Of a stretch of 57,396 nucleotides of DNA, positions 1 through 9,809 are shown piece after piece; positions within the stretch are counted from its first letter, which is position 1; each line of letters begins with the position of its first letter. The DNA lies in NCBI GenBank assembly GCA_029778565.1, contig JAKOQC010000181.1, forward strand, positions 1 through 57,396. Direction: 5' to 3'. The notes beneath the pieces were generated by a model. The model had not been told where the DNA came from, did not search any database, and worked only from the letters and a program-made list of their open reading frames with translations. The translations under genes were made by a program, and so were the position numbers. Origin of the DNA: a bacterium (lineage in GTDB: Bacteria; Patescibacteriota; Saccharimonadia; CAILAD01; BJGX01).

Positions 1-1596
1 TACAAATTCTGGCCCGCGGATAACTCCTGATTTAGTCTTTGTGCCATAGAAATCAAACTTTAAGGTTGTGCCATACATTTGTGTTTGAATAAGAATATAA
101 TGGCCGGTGTCATTTAAAAACTTCATATCTACTTGTGGATAGTAGATAGTAGCATCCACCCCCGGGACGCCGTAAGGGGCGGTGTAGTAGCTAATTGCAA
201 AGGCATGGTTAGTGCGCTGCAATATTGGTAGGCCAGCCAGCAGAGCAGCTCTGTAGGCTGTAGAAGATACCTGACACAACCCACCACCATAGGCCTTTTC
301 TTCGTGATCACCAAGAATAATAAGCCCAGGAGCATAGCCAGTAGCAGCACTTACCTCACCTAAATATTCACCAAAACTAAATACTTGTCCTGGTTTTACA
401 AGCACCCCATTAAATTTCTTTGCCCCGGTGCGTACATTCTGCAAACGGTTGGCTGGTGAGCCAGGGAAGTATGTTACACCTTCAGAGATTAACTCTTTAA
501 TACCGAGATTGTCGATATTTTCATTACTTACGGCGGCGGGTATTGTTTTTACATTTAGTGCTATTTGCCCATTAGATGTTTGCCCATTTACATAATTGGT
601 AATTGCTTGAACAGTTGAGACTTCATCGAGTTGAAGACCATTCTTACTTTGTGCAAAGACTGTGGCGCGACCATCGACAATGGTTAGCTCGGCATCCTGA
701 GGATCGGTATTAATTTTGCCAGCTAAATCTTTTACCCAAGCGGCAATTTTTAGGCTGTCAAAATATGTCGAAGAATTTTTTGAAGGCGGTGTATAGTAAT
801 TGGTAAGAATATCTTTCTTTAGTGGCAGATCTGTAGGGGTGGCTGCAAGCCAGTTGGCTACAGTATTAGATTCTATCTTCCAAGAGTTACCCGCGTATGT
901 AAGTGTAATTGGTTGAGTATTGATAGATTGCCAGAGATTAGTATAGGTTTTGAGTTGGTTACTACTAATAGTTGGTTGTACTTGAAAAATCGGAACAACA
1001 CCTGGTTTATTGATTTGACCACCGAAGTAATTTGCTAGCCATAGCTGGGTAGTATACAGATTCAGGCGATTTCCAGCTGAGCTATCAGAAATTACTACAT
1101 TACCATCAGTAAAATTAATTGCAGAGTTTTGTACCGGTTGGCTAACAGATTGGTTTTGACTGACGAGAAAATCACTCATTTTAGCTGGATCAAAACTAAT
1201 AGCCGCAATTGGTGTTTGTCTACCAAACAGTGCAGCTACCTGGGCTGAAATATTTTCGATAATATTACCACCTCTACCTGTCATGAGGGCTTGGTTGGCA
1301 GCAGCAGTATTGTTATAGTTTGCCCCAAGGTCGCTTGCTGATACGGTAATTGTTTTATCGGCAAAGGTTAGGCTTTGTGATTGATTCTGGTAACTACTGG
1401 TTTGCTTTTGTAGTTCTTTTTCAGCCTCAACGGTAGTGAGCCCGCCCAAGTAAACACCATTTGCACTCACACCTGGGTAGATCCGTCCAAAATAGGCCAA
1501 TCGTAAACCGAGTATAAGCAATACAAAAAGAGCCAGTATTACACCAAGCCCAATAAGTGATTTCTTTACCCAAGATAATTGTTGTAGTTTTTGCAT
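1..1596 (-). CDS. VanW-family cell-envelope protein, 3' end cut off by window edge
   Basis: The reading frame starts at ATG 1596 on the minus strand and is still open at base 1, giving 532 visible codons. A single membrane segment lies at about residues 10-32, so the rest should be outside the membrane. The middle resembles the repeated peptidoglycan-binding-like domains of YoaR/VanW proteins (PG_binding_4). The last 150 visible residues form a VanW domain with the hallmark GGGLCQVSSTAYRAAL. VanW domains occur in envelope proteins of Gram-positive and CPR bacteria; the biochemical role is not settled. No Shine-Dalgarno is visible; a TATAAT lies on the minus strand at 1623-1628, giving a short leader. 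It diverges from rmlB. Family call is firm, function is not. Confidence 0.88.
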   Translation of the reverse strand, partial: MQKLQQLSWVKKSLIGLGVILALFVLLILGLRLAYFGRIYPGVSANGVYLGGLTTVEAEKELQKQTSSYQNQSQSLTFADKTITVSASDLGANYNNTAAANQALMTGRGGNIIENISAQVAALFGRQTPIAAISFDPAKMSDFLVSQNQSVSQPVQNSAINFTDGNVVISDSSAGNRLNLYTTQLWLANYFGGQINKPGVVPIFQVQPTISSNQLKTYTNLWQSINTQPITLTYAGNSWKIESNTVANWLAATPTDLPLKKDILTNYYTPPSKNSSTYFDSLKIAAWVKDLAGKINTDPQDAELTIVDGRATVFAQSKNGLQLDEVSTVQAITNYVNGQTSNGQIALNVKTIPAAVSNENIDNLGIKELISEGVTYFPGSPANRLQNVRTGAKKFNGVLVKPGQVFSFGEYLGEVSAATGYAPGLIILGDHEEKAYGGGLCQVSSTAYRAALLAGLPILQRTNHAFAISYYTAPYGVPGVDATIYYPQVDMKFLNDTGHYILIQTQMYGTTLKFDFYGTKTKSGVIRGPEFV

Positions 1597-1671
1597 TGTC
1601 ACATTGTCTTTTTGATGGCTTAATTATATACTACTTTACCACCTTTACAAAGCATAAGAGTTGCAGGTTAG

Positions 1672-2703
<1,032 letters not shown>

Positions 2704-2771
2704 ACTCTTGCAAAAGTAGTTATTTTCGCTATACTACATCTGTTGTACCTTCTAAACGACAGGAGAGTGGT

Positions 2772-3326
2772 ATGGAAGTTGAAGACCTTGGTCTAAATGG
2801 TGCACTACTGATAAAACCAACAATTTTTGGTGATGATCGAGGCTACTTTTTAGAAACCTACCGCCGCGATGTCTATCGCGAGGCCGGAGTGATTCTTGAT
2901 GAAGTTCAGATGAATCGTTCGCGCTCGAGCCATGGTGTGCTGCGGGCAATTCATTTTCAGCTCAGCCCTGGCCAGCCCAAGCTGGTAAGCTGTGCCCATG
3001 GAGAAGTATTTAATGTAGCTGTAGATTTACGACTGCAGTCACCTACCTTTGGTATGTATGCCGGTGTAGCACTCACTGAGAGAAACGGCTATCAACTGTA
3101 TCTCCCAGTTGGTTTTGGTAATGGGTTTGTGGTGGTTTCAGATACCGCTTCGTATAACTATATTGTAGGCAGTCTCTACGACCCAGCTAACGAGGCCGAA
3201 ATTGCCTATAACGACCCCGATATTGATATCGATTGGCCAGTTGATGATCCAATTGTTTCTGAGCGCGACAAGCAAGCTCCACTTCTGAAAGATTTTGACT
3301 GGAGTAGGTGTACATGGCAAAGATAA
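2772..3326 (+). CDS. rmlC: dTDP-4-dehydrorhamnose 3,5-epimerase
   Basis: Third step of the dTDP-L-rhamnose pathway, epimerising C3 and C5 of the 4-keto sugar. The 184-residue cupin has the family features DDRGYFLE, the presumed base His61 in RAIHFQ, Lys70, and Tyr128/Tyr130. The usual P-G-F-x-H-G-F segment reads PVGFGNGF here, so the conserved His is Asn117. A purine-rich AGGAGAG lies 5-11 bases before ATG 2772. Its end overlaps the start of rmlD by 13 bases, so the two should be translationally coupled. The pathway role rests on sequence and neighbours; the His-to-Asn change is the only doubt. Confidence 0.9.
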   Translation: MEVEDLGLNGALLIKPTIFGDDRGYFLETYRRDVYREAGVILDEVQMNRSRSSHGVLRAIHFQLSPGQPKLVSCAHGEVFNVAVDLRLQSPTFGMYAGVALTERNGYQLYLPVGFGNGFVVVSDTASYNYIVGSLYDPANEAEIAYNDPDIDIDWPVDDPIVSERDKQAPLLKDFDWSRCTWQR

Positions 3327-4192
3327 TAGTATTTGGAAAAAATGGCCAACTTGGTAGAGCACTGAAAGATGTTCTAGGTGAAGCAGCGTATTATTCAAGT
3401 AGTGAGTGCGATGTCACAAACCATGCTGAAGTTGCTAATGTTTTTGCCTCTCACCCAGGGGTAAGGTTTGTTATTAATGCAACAGCATATACCAAAGTAG
3501 ACTTGGCCGAAACCGAACAAGAGCAAGCATTCTTAGTAAATGAAAAGGCTGTAGAATTATTAGCCCGCAAAACTAAGCAAGCAGGTTCCACCTTAATACA
3601 TATCTCAACTGATTATGTGTTTGATGGTGCAGCTATTAAACCATATGTACCAACTGATACACCATCTCCATTATCAGCCTATGGCGCTTCAAAACTCGCA
3701 GGTGAGCTAGCAGTACAAAGCACTTGTGCCAATTACTATATTATTCGCACAACATGGTTGTATGGAGATGGTAACAACTTTGTAAAGACCATGCTACGTA
3801 TTGGCCAAAAGCATTCAGAGGTTACCGTAGTTGCTGATCAATTTGGTCTACCTACCTTTGCTAAAGACCTAGCTAATTTCTGCCGATTCTTAATAGAGAC
3901 TCAACCTCGTTATGGTATCTACCATTTCTCAAATGGCGGGGAGCCTATTTCTTGGGCTGATTTTGCAGAAGCAATATTTTCATTAGCAAAGATTGATTGC
4001 AAAGTTAAGAGAGTCAGTACGAGTGAATACATCGCTGCTAATCCAAACATTATCGCACCAAGACCTCAGTACTCAGCACTGAGTCGACTAGGTAACATGA
4101 TTGATCCAAGCAAAGATAGATTAAACTTCTATGAGCGTGGTTGGTATGCTGCACTTACAGATTACCTTCACGACCTAGGCTTCATTACATAA
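3314..4192 (+). CDS. rmlD: dTDP-4-dehydrorhamnose reductase
   Basis: Final step: NAD(P)H-dependent reduction to dTDP-L-rhamnose. The 292-residue protein has the cofactor loop GKNGQLG near residue 7, STDYVFDG about residue 100, and the YGASK catalytic pair. A GTG at 3308 would add two residues, but ATG 3314 lies 9 bases after GGAG (3301-3304) and is preferred. The gene starts inside the end of rmlC. Its stop codon sits within the stem-loop of a terminator, and rmlA then has its own promoter. Confidence 0.94.
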   Translation: MAKIIVFGKNGQLGRALKDVLGEAAYYSSSECDVTNHAEVANVFASHPGVRFVINATAYTKVDLAETEQEQAFLVNEKAVELLARKTKQAGSTLIHISTDYVFDGAAIKPYVPTDTPSPLSAYGASKLAGELAVQSTCANYYIIRTTWLYGDGNNFVKTMLRIGQKHSEVTVVADQFGLPTFAKDLANFCRFLIETQPRYGIYHFSNGGEPISWADFAEAIFSLAKIDCKVKRVSTSEYIAANPNIIAPRPQYSALSRLGNMIDPSKDRLNFYERGWYAALTDYLHDLGFIT

Positions 4193-4205
4193 TGAAGTCT
4201 TTTTT
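4180..4205 (+). terminator. Intrinsic terminator after rmlD
   Basis: A 7-bp stem (CTTCATT with AATGAAG, loop ACAT) overlaps the rmlD stop and is followed by TCTTTTTT. A -10-like TATAAT at 4208-4213 follows directly. Confidence 0.65.
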
Positions 4206-4238
4206 GTTATAATTACAGATTGAAAAGGAGATTTTTGT

Positions 4239-5108
4239 TTGAAGGGAATTATTCTAGCTGGCGGCAGCGGTACTCGTTTGTACCCAATTACCAAAGGTAT
4301 TAGCAAGCAGCTAATGCCAATTTATGACAAACCAATGATTTATTATCCGCTGAGCACGCTTATGATGGCTGGTATTAAAGATATTCTTATTATTACTACG
4401 CCGCATGATAGCGACCAGTTTCAGCGTCTTTTAGGGGATGGCAGTGATCTTGGCATTAACTTACAGTATGCTGTTCAACCTAGCCCAGATGGCCTTGCCC
4501 AAGCATTTATTATTGGCGAAGAGTTTATTGGTAATGATAAAGTTGCACTGATTTTGGGCGACAATATTTTTCACGGACACGAGTTTGGCCAAAGCTTAAA
4601 ACAATGTAGTAAACCAGAGGGCGGAATTATCTTTGCCTATCAGGTATCAGACCCAGAACGCTATGGTGTAGTTGAGTTTGATAAAAATAAACAAGCCCTC
4701 TCCATAGAGGAAAAACCTACTAAACCAAAATCTAACTATGCGGTGGTAGGTTTATATTTTTACGATAACGACGTGGTAGAAATTGCCAAAAATATTAAAC
4801 CAAGCGATAGAGGAGAGTTAGAGATTACTACTGTTAATGAAGAGTATCTTAAAAAGGGCAAATTAAAAGTACAGATTATGGAGAGAGGTTCTGCTTGGCT
4901 CGATACCGGTACATTCACTTCTATGATGGATGCCGCTGAATATATTCATGTAATAGAGAAAAGAACGGGGTATAAGATAGGTTGTATAGAAGAGGTAGCC
5001 TACCAACAAGGTTTTATTAGCAAACAACAATTAGAAAAACTTGCCCAGCCACTTACAAAGAGTGGATATGGAACATATCTCGATAAAATATTAGAGAAGG
5101 TAGAGTAA
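4239..5108 (+). CDS. rmlA: Glucose-1-phosphate thymidylyltransferase
   Basis: First step of dTDP-rhamnose synthesis: dTTP plus glucose-1-phosphate to dTDP-glucose. The 289-residue protein opens with the nucleotidyltransferase signature GGSGTRLYP followed by [16 protein letters not shown], and has [10 protein letters not shown] and EEKP further on. The start is TTG 4239, placed by AAGGAG (4225-4230) 8 bases upstream and by homology, since the family begins with KGIILAGG. Separated from rmlD by a terminator and a new TATAAT, so it can be transcribed apart from rmlBCD. It ends 4 bases before the next gene. Confidence 0.95.
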   Translation: MKGIILAGGSGTRLYPITKGISKQLMPIYDKPMIYYPLSTLMMAGIKDILIITTPHDSDQFQRLLGDGSDLGINLQYAVQPSPDGLAQAFIIGEEFIGNDKVALILGDNIFHGHEFGQSLKQCSKPEGGIIFAYQVSDPERYGVVEFDKNKQALSIEEKPTKPKSNYAVVGLYFYDNDVVEIAKNIKPSDRGELEITTVNEEYLKKGKLKVQIMERGSAWLDTGTFTSMMDAAEYIHVIEKRTGYKIGCIEEVAYQQGFISKQQLEKLAQPLTKSGYGTYLDKILEKVE

Positions 5109-5112
5109 AGAA

Positions 5113-5811
5113 ATGAGAGTGGCATTTGTAATACCAGCCTACAATGAAGCAACAGTAATTTCTAACGTCTTAAAAGACTTAAAAAAGGCTCTTGCCAAGA
5201 CAAAATTAGATTATGAAATTGTTGTTGTAGATGATGGTAGTAGCGATAAGACTGGACAGATCGCAAAGGCCGAAGGTGTTTTTGTAATATCACATATACT
5301 TAATTCAGGTAGTGGTAGTGCAACGGCAACTGGACTAAGCTATGCTCAACAAAATGGTTTTGATATTGCCGCTACTCTAGATGCTGATGGCCAGCACGAT
5401 CCGAGTGAAGTAATTATGGGTGTAGAATTAATCCAAAAGAAAAAAGCCGATCTTCTTATCGGTAGTCGTCTCATCAATTCCAAAGGCATGTCAAAAACAA
5501 AAGTTGCTGGTAATAAAGGGCTTAGTTATATTACATTTTTGCTTTTTGGTATTAATGTTACAGATTCACAATCGGGAATGCGTATTTATTCAAAAAAAGC
5601 TCTAGACAGTCTTAAATGGAAAAGTAGTGGCTATGAGTTTTGCTCAGAAATGCTTTGGCGCGCAAAACAGCAAAATATGAAAGTAGATGAATATCCAATA
5701 ACTGCAATTTACACTGACTATTCGAAGGCAAAAGGCCAGAATAATTGGAATTCATTTAATATTATTAAGTCACTATTACAACGTAGAATAATGGAGGTGT
5801 TTGGTGAGTAG
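5113..5811 (+). CDS. Family 2 glycosyltransferase, DPM1/polyprenyl-phosphate type
   Basis: A 232-residue GT2 domain without C-terminal membrane segments. It has the N-terminal VIPAYNEA, the nucleotide-binding VVDDGSSDKTG and the DADGQHD metal motif. Proteins of this subgroup usually pass a sugar from a nucleotide donor to a polyprenyl phosphate carrier. The next gene, a DUF2304 membrane protein, overlaps it and is a standard partner. The likely role is making a lipid-linked sugar for the surface glycan; donor and acceptor cannot be read from the sequence. Confidence 0.85.
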   Translation: MRVAFVIPAYNEATVISNVLKDLKKALAKTKLDYEIVVVDDGSSDKTGQIAKAEGVFVISHILNSGSGSATATGLSYAQQNGFDIAATLDADGQHDPSEVIMGVELIQKKKADLLIGSRLINSKGMSKTKVAGNKGLSYITFLLFGINVTDSQSGMRIYSKKALDSLKWKSSGYEFCSEMLWRAKQQNMKVDEYPITAIYTDYSKAKGQNNWNSFNIIKSLLQRRIMEVFGE

Positions 5812-6169
5812 ATATTTACTATTAGTATTGCTCAATACACCACTAATAATACTCGGTATTACTAACGCAGTGGTCGCGTATAAATTAGATCGTACAAGTC
5901 GAAGGAGATTTATCTTTAGACTAGTATTATGGCTAGGTATATTTGCTGGTTTAGTCTTTGCAGAACCTATCTATACTTTTCTATTTAATAAAGGCTTAAC
6001 ACAAACAGAACCACTAAGTTTGTTTGATGTTATTCAGATAACTGCCATAATTCTGGTTCTGTTTTTAGCCAACCTTGCAAATAGCCGAGTAGCTATATTA
6101 GAAAAACAAGTTAGAGATTTACATCAAGAGCTTTCTATTCGACTTTCTGAAAAACAAAACAAAAAATAG
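5804..6169 (+). CDS. DUF2304 membrane protein
   Basis: A small membrane protein of about 121 residues with three hydrophobic segments (roughly 5-25, 35-55, 70-90) and a charged, coiled C-terminus (about 95-121). It fits DUF2304, which is typically encoded next to DPM1-like GT2 enzymes and may anchor or assist them. The start is GTG 5804, 5 bases after GGAGGT (5793-5798); TTG 5801 is too close to that site. The gene overlaps the GT2 gene by 8 bases, so the pair is an operon. Confidence 0.75.
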   Translation: MSRYLLLVLLNTPLIILGITNAVVAYKLDRTSRRRFIFRLVLWLGIFAGLVFAEPIYTFLFNKGLTQTEPLSLFDVIQITAIILVLFLANLANSRVAILEKQVRDLHQELSIRLSEKQNKK

Positions 6170-6223
6170 TTAGAATAATCAGGTTAAATCTGCTACTATA
6201 CTAGGTATAACTTTGTGGAGATT

Positions 6224-7255
6224 ATGAGCAATTTTACTAACAAAACCTTATTAATTACCGGTGGAACTGGTTCTTTTGGTAATACGGTTTTACGCCGTTT
6301 TTTAAAAACAGACATTAAAGAAATTCGAGTGTTTTCCCGAGATGAGAAAAAGCAGGATGATATGCGAAAAGCATTGGGCAGTGATAAGGTAAAATTTTAC
6401 ATTGGTGATGTAAGAAACCCGGAGAGTATACATGATGCATTGGTGGCTGTAGATTATGTGTTTCATGCAGCAGCACTTAAACAAGTGCCCTCGTGTGAAT
6501 TTTTCCCAATGGAAGCAGTTAGAACAAATGTTTTAGGCACAGACAATGTATTAAACGCAGCCATTCGTGAAGGCGTAAAAAAGGTAGTGTGTCTGTCTAC
6601 CGATAAAGCTGCTTACCCAATTAATGCTATGGGCACATCTAAAGCAATGATGGAGAAAGTAATTGTTGCCAAGTCTCGAACGGTCGATCCCAAAAATACC
6701 ACCATTTCAGTTACTCGTTATGGGAATGTTATGGCCTCTCGCGGCTCTGTAATACCACTTTTTATTGAGCAAATTAAGGCAGGAAAGCCGCTCACTATTA
6801 CTGATCCAACTATGACTCGCTTTTTAATGAATTTAGATGAAGCCGTAGACTTAGTATTATTTGCGTTCGAGAATGCTAATCAAGGAGATCTGTTTGTTCA
6901 GAAATCACCAGCCTCCACAATTGAAGTGTTGGCCCAAGCAGTAAAAGAACTATTTGAGGCAAAGAATGAGATAAAAATTATTGGTACGCGTCATGGTGAA
7001 AAGAAAGATGAAACCTTGCTTACGCGCGAAGAACGGGTAAAGGCCGATGATTTAGGTGGATATTTTAGAGTTCCGGCCGACACAAGAGATCTAAATTACG
7101 GTAAGCTAGAGGGAGGGACTAAAAAAATATCTGATGCGCTGGAATATACATCCGATAATACTGATAGGCTTAATGTAGAAGAAGTTAAGAAAAAACTTCT
7201 TACTGTAGAGTACGTTAAGGCAGAGCTAGATAACAAAAAAGGAGAATTGTTATAA
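6224..7255 (+). CDS. UDP-GlcNAc 5-inverting 4,6-dehydratase (FnlA/CapE/WbvB type)
   Basis: An extended SDR of about 343 residues with GGTGSFG at the N-terminus, HAAALKQVP, and STDKAAYPINAMGTSK. In that last motif MxxxK stands in place of YxxxK, as in CapE/PseB-type dehydratases. Family members start the route from UDP-GlcNAc to UDP-L-FucNAc or UDP-L-QuiNAc. The gene is followed by an RmlD-like reductase and a WbuB-like transferase, the order expected for that route, but no 2-epimerase (FnlC/WbvD) lies in the window. ATG 6224 has a close GGAG; GTG 6215 is an alternative. Product assignment is by family, not proven. Confidence 0.85.
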   Translation: MSNFTNKTLLITGGTGSFGNTVLRRFLKTDIKEIRVFSRDEKKQDDMRKALGSDKVKFYIGDVRNPESIHDALVAVDYVFHAAALKQVPSCEFFPMEAVRTNVLGTDNVLNAAIREGVKKVVCLSTDKAAYPINAMGTSKAMMEKVIVAKSRTVDPKNTTISVTRYGNVMASRGSVIPLFIEQIKAGKPLTITDPTMTRFLMNLDEAVDLVLFAFENANQGDLFVQKSPASTIEVLAQAVKELFEAKNEIKIIGTRHGEKKDETLLTREERVKADDLGGYFRVPADTRDLNYGKLEGGTKKISDALEYTSDNTDRLNVEEVKKKLLTVEYVKAELDNKKGELL

Positions 7256-8118
7256 AAGCTAAAAATATACTTGTATTAGGTGCGGCCGGGATGGCTGGCC
7301 ATGTGGTTTCGTTATATTTACGAGAACAGGGCTTTGATGTAAAAACCCTTTCAGCACATAACAAGCTAGACGAAAACACCACTCTCCTGGATGTTACAAA
7401 TACAGAGGGACTAAAAAAATATCTCGATAATAATAAGTTTGATGTAGTAGTTAACTGTATTGGTCTGCTTATTAAACAAAGTGAAGAGCGTAAAGATTTG
7501 GCAGTTTATCTTAATGCATATTTACCACATTACTTAGAGAATTATTATAGAGATACTACAACAAAGCTGATTCATCTCAGTACCGATTGTGTTTTCTCAG
7601 GTAAAAACCCACCGTATAAAGAAGATAGTTGGTTTGATGGTGAGTTATTTTATGATCGAAGTAAAGCACTTGGCGAGATTGTTAACAACAAAGATCTCAC
7701 ATTTAGAATGTCAATTATTGGGCCGGATATGCAGGAAAATGGCGTTGGATTATTTAATTGGTTTTATGCCCAAAGTGGAGAAATATTTGGTTTTACTAAG
7801 GCAGTTTGGAATGGAATTACTACTATTGAACTGGCTAAGGCAATTAAGGCAGCAATAGAGCAAGATTTAATCGGACTCTATCAATTAGTACCAGACAGTA
7901 ATATTACTAAGTATGATCTGCTTAAATTATTTAAGCAAGAATTTGATCGTGATGATATAACAATTAAGCCCAGAGATGAGGTTTCTCTGGATAAAACATT
8001 AATAAATAGCAGAGATGATTTTAATTTTAAGGTTCCAGACTATCAAACAATGGTGCATGAAATGTATGAATGGGTCCAGCAGCACAGTAACTTATACCCC
8101 CAATACCTCAAACAGTGA
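7252..8118 (+). CDS. RmlD-like nucleotide-sugar reductase (WbvR type) with apparent ATA start
   Basis: A 288-residue SDR with the cofactor loop GAAGMAG near residue 10, STDCVFSG, and a YDRSKALGE YxxxK pair. It most likely reduces the 4-keto product of the preceding dehydratase. The first canonical start in frame is ATG 7291, which lies inside the cofactor loop and would delete the first beta strand. Between the upstream in-frame stop (TAA 7231-7233) and 7291 there is no ATG, GTG or TTG. AAAAAAGGAG (7235-7244) points to ATA 7252, 7 bases downstream and overlapping the previous stop; ATT 7246 is too close. The start is therefore noncanonical, or the sequence contains an error. Confidence 0.75.
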   Translation: MKAKNILVLGAAGMAGHVVSLYLREQGFDVKTLSAHNKLDENTTLLDVTNTEGLKKYLDNNKFDVVVNCIGLLIKQSEERKDLAVYLNAYLPHYLENYYRDTTTKLIHLSTDCVFSGKNPPYKEDSWFDGELFYDRSKALGEIVNNKDLTFRMSIIGPDMQENGVGLFNWFYAQSGEIFGFTKAVWNGITTIELAKAIKAAIEQDLIGLYQLVPDSNITKYDLLKLFKQEFDRDDITIKPRDEVSLDKTLINSRDDFNFKVPDYQTMVHEMYEWVQQHSNLYPQYLKQ

Positions 8119-9374
8119 AAAAGCATACTAAAGTATTAGTTATTTGTCAGCATTATTGGCCTGAAACTTTTCGGGTTACAGACCTTTCAGAAGGTTTTGT
8201 AGAATATGGTTATAAAGTGGATGTATTATGCGGAATTCCAAACTATCCTGCCGGTAAGTTCTTTAAAGGATATGGTTTATTTAATAAAAGAAAACAAACC
8301 CATAATGGCGTAAATATCATTAGAGTTCCAGAGATTCCACGAGGTAAAAACACGAATTTCAGAATCGCATTAAACTATTTATCATTTACTTTTTTTGCGA
8401 TATTTTATATTCCTAAGCTATACAGACAACATTATGATAGAATTTTTGTCTATGAATTGTCGCCGGTTTTTATGATATTGCCAGGAATAATATTAGCAAA
8501 ATTACAAAAGATAAAACTATATGTTTATGTGTGCGACTTTTGGCCTCACAGTCTCTTCTCTATAATTGATATCAAAAATAAGTTCTTAAGAAAAATTATT
8601 ACTAAGAACTCATATTGGTATTATCGACAGGCAGATGGAATTATGGCCGTGTTTAAAGGAATACAAACACGATTAGTAAAAAATGTTGGGATTAGCAAGG
8701 AGAAGACATTATATACTCCACAGGCCGCAGAAAAATTCTATGAAAAACCGGTATATGATAAAGCCTTAAAAAAAAGATTCGAAGATAAATTTAAGATTGT
8801 CTTTGCAGGGAATATTAACCCTGCACAATCATTTGAAACAATATTGGCTGCAGCAGAAATACTAAAGAAAAAAAACTACAATAAAATTTGCTTCATCATA
8901 GTTGGTGATGGCATGTCGCGTAAGTGGCTTGAGGCAGAGGTAAAAAAGCTTGGTTTAGATGAGTATTTTTCTTTTGAGGGTCTTAAGCCTACGGAAAGGA
9001 TACCTGCTTACCAAACAATCGCAGACTTACTTGTTGTCGCACTTTCAAAGAGTAAGTTGTTCGAGTATGGGATACCCGCCAAAGTACAGTCATATATGGC
9101 TTCTGGTAAACCAATTGTAGGTGCAATGGATGGAGAGGCACAAAAACTAATAAATGAAAGTGGTTGTGGCTATTGCGTGTCTTCCGGTGACTCTAAGGGG
9201 CTTGCCAAGGCAATTGAGAAATTAATAAACATGTCCACATCTGAACGTAGCATAATGGGTAATAAAGGTAGAAAATATCATTTTATGCATTTTGAAAGAG
9301 ATTATAATCTGAAACGAGTGGTTGAGTTTGTTTTTAATAATAATCGAATTGATGACAAAGAATATGATTATTAG
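8115..9374 (+). CDS. Family 4 glycosyltransferase, WbuB-like
   Basis: A 419-residue GT4 (GT-B fold) enzyme. The N-terminal QHYWPETFRVTDLSEGF and GIPNYPAGKFF match the WbuB/L-fucosamine-transferase group. The C-terminal half carries the nucleotide-sugar-binding fold with FAGNINPAQ, VGDGMSRKWLE and SYMASGKPIVG. GTG 8115 overlaps the previous stop by 4 bases (GTGA), indicating coupling. Placed straight after the UDP-GlcNAc dehydratase/reductase pair, it probably adds the resulting 2-acetamido-2,6-dideoxy-L-hexose to the lipid-linked glycan. The exact sugar is inferred from neighbours. Confidence 0.85.
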   Translation: MKKHTKVLVICQHYWPETFRVTDLSEGFVEYGYKVDVLCGIPNYPAGKFFKGYGLFNKRKQTHNGVNIIRVPEIPRGKNTNFRIALNYLSFTFFAIFYIPKLYRQHYDRIFVYELSPVFMILPGIILAKLQKIKLYVYVCDFWPHSLFSIIDIKNKFLRKIITKNSYWYYRQADGIMAVFKGIQTRLVKNVGISKEKTLYTPQAAEKFYEKPVYDKALKKRFEDKFKIVFAGNINPAQSFETILAAAEILKKKNYNKICFIIVGDGMSRKWLEAEVKKLGLDEYFSFEGLKPTERIPAYQTIADLLVVALSKSKLFEYGIPAKVQSYMASGKPIVGAMDGEAQKLINESGCGYCVSSGDSKGLAKAIEKLINMSTSERSIMGNKGRKYHFMHFERDYNLKRVVEFVFNNNRIDDKEYDY

Positions 9375-9435
9375 AATACTATATTTAGCTGATTAAATAA
9401 CTATGTAAACATTTTCTTAGTTATACTAATTCTTG

Positions 9436-9441
9436 TATAAT
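9436..9441 (+). promoter_or_regulatory. -10 box TATAAT, leaderless type
   Basis: Ends 6 bases before ATG 9448; no Shine-Dalgarno. Decides for ATG 9448 over the in-frame TTG at 9433, which overlaps the box itself. Confidence 0.6.
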
Positions 9442-9447
9442 GTACAG

Positions 9448-9801
9448 ATGTTGAAAATTATAGTTGCATTATATGTTCTAGTAACTTCTGCTGCACTGAT
9501 AGTCATTAAGCTAAGTACTAGCGGCAGTGTTCCGGTCTTATATTCGAATAGTAAAGTACATTTTAGTATTAATATACTCACTATAGTCGGCTTGTTTTTA
9601 TATGGCCTGAGTTTCTTAACTTATCTTTATTTAATTTCTAAATTTGATCTGGGGTATATTATACCTGTTACAACAGGTCTAGTTTATATTATTATCTTTA
9701 CTGCTTCATATTTAATATTTAGAGAAGTTTTTACCATATGGAAAATAATAGGTATTAGCTTGATAATACTTGGTTTAATTTTTATCAATATCAAAAAATA
9801 G
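9448..9801 (+). CDS. Small multidrug-resistance-like (EmrE/ArnE-like) membrane protein
   Basis: A 117-residue protein with four evenly spaced hydrophobic helices and the layout of one half of an EamA/SMR transporter, ending in a short lysine tail. There is an acidic residue in helix 3-4 (REVFT). Four-helix proteins of this kind in polysaccharide loci (ArnE/ArnF-like) can flip lipid-linked sugars; drug export is the other option. It has its own leaderless-type promoter and converges with the DUF2142 gene 8 bases later. Function is a guess from fold and context. Confidence 0.65.
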   Translation: MLKIIVALYVLVTSAALIVIKLSTSGSVPVLYSNSKVHFSINILTIVGLFLYGLSFLTYLYLISKFDLGYIIPVTTGLVYIIIFTASYLIFREVFTIWKIIGISLIILGLIFINIKK

Positions 9802-9809
9802 ACCAGAAA

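Noticed and set aside
7589-7858. 89-codon plus-strand frame inside the RmlD-like gene
   Set aside because: It is a shifted frame of a well-supported enzyme with no motif or promoter of its own.
8116-8118. Possible use of UGA as glycine (code 25)
   Set aside because: UGA ends several full-length genes here at sensible places with coupled downstream starts, and no conserved position is encoded by UGA.
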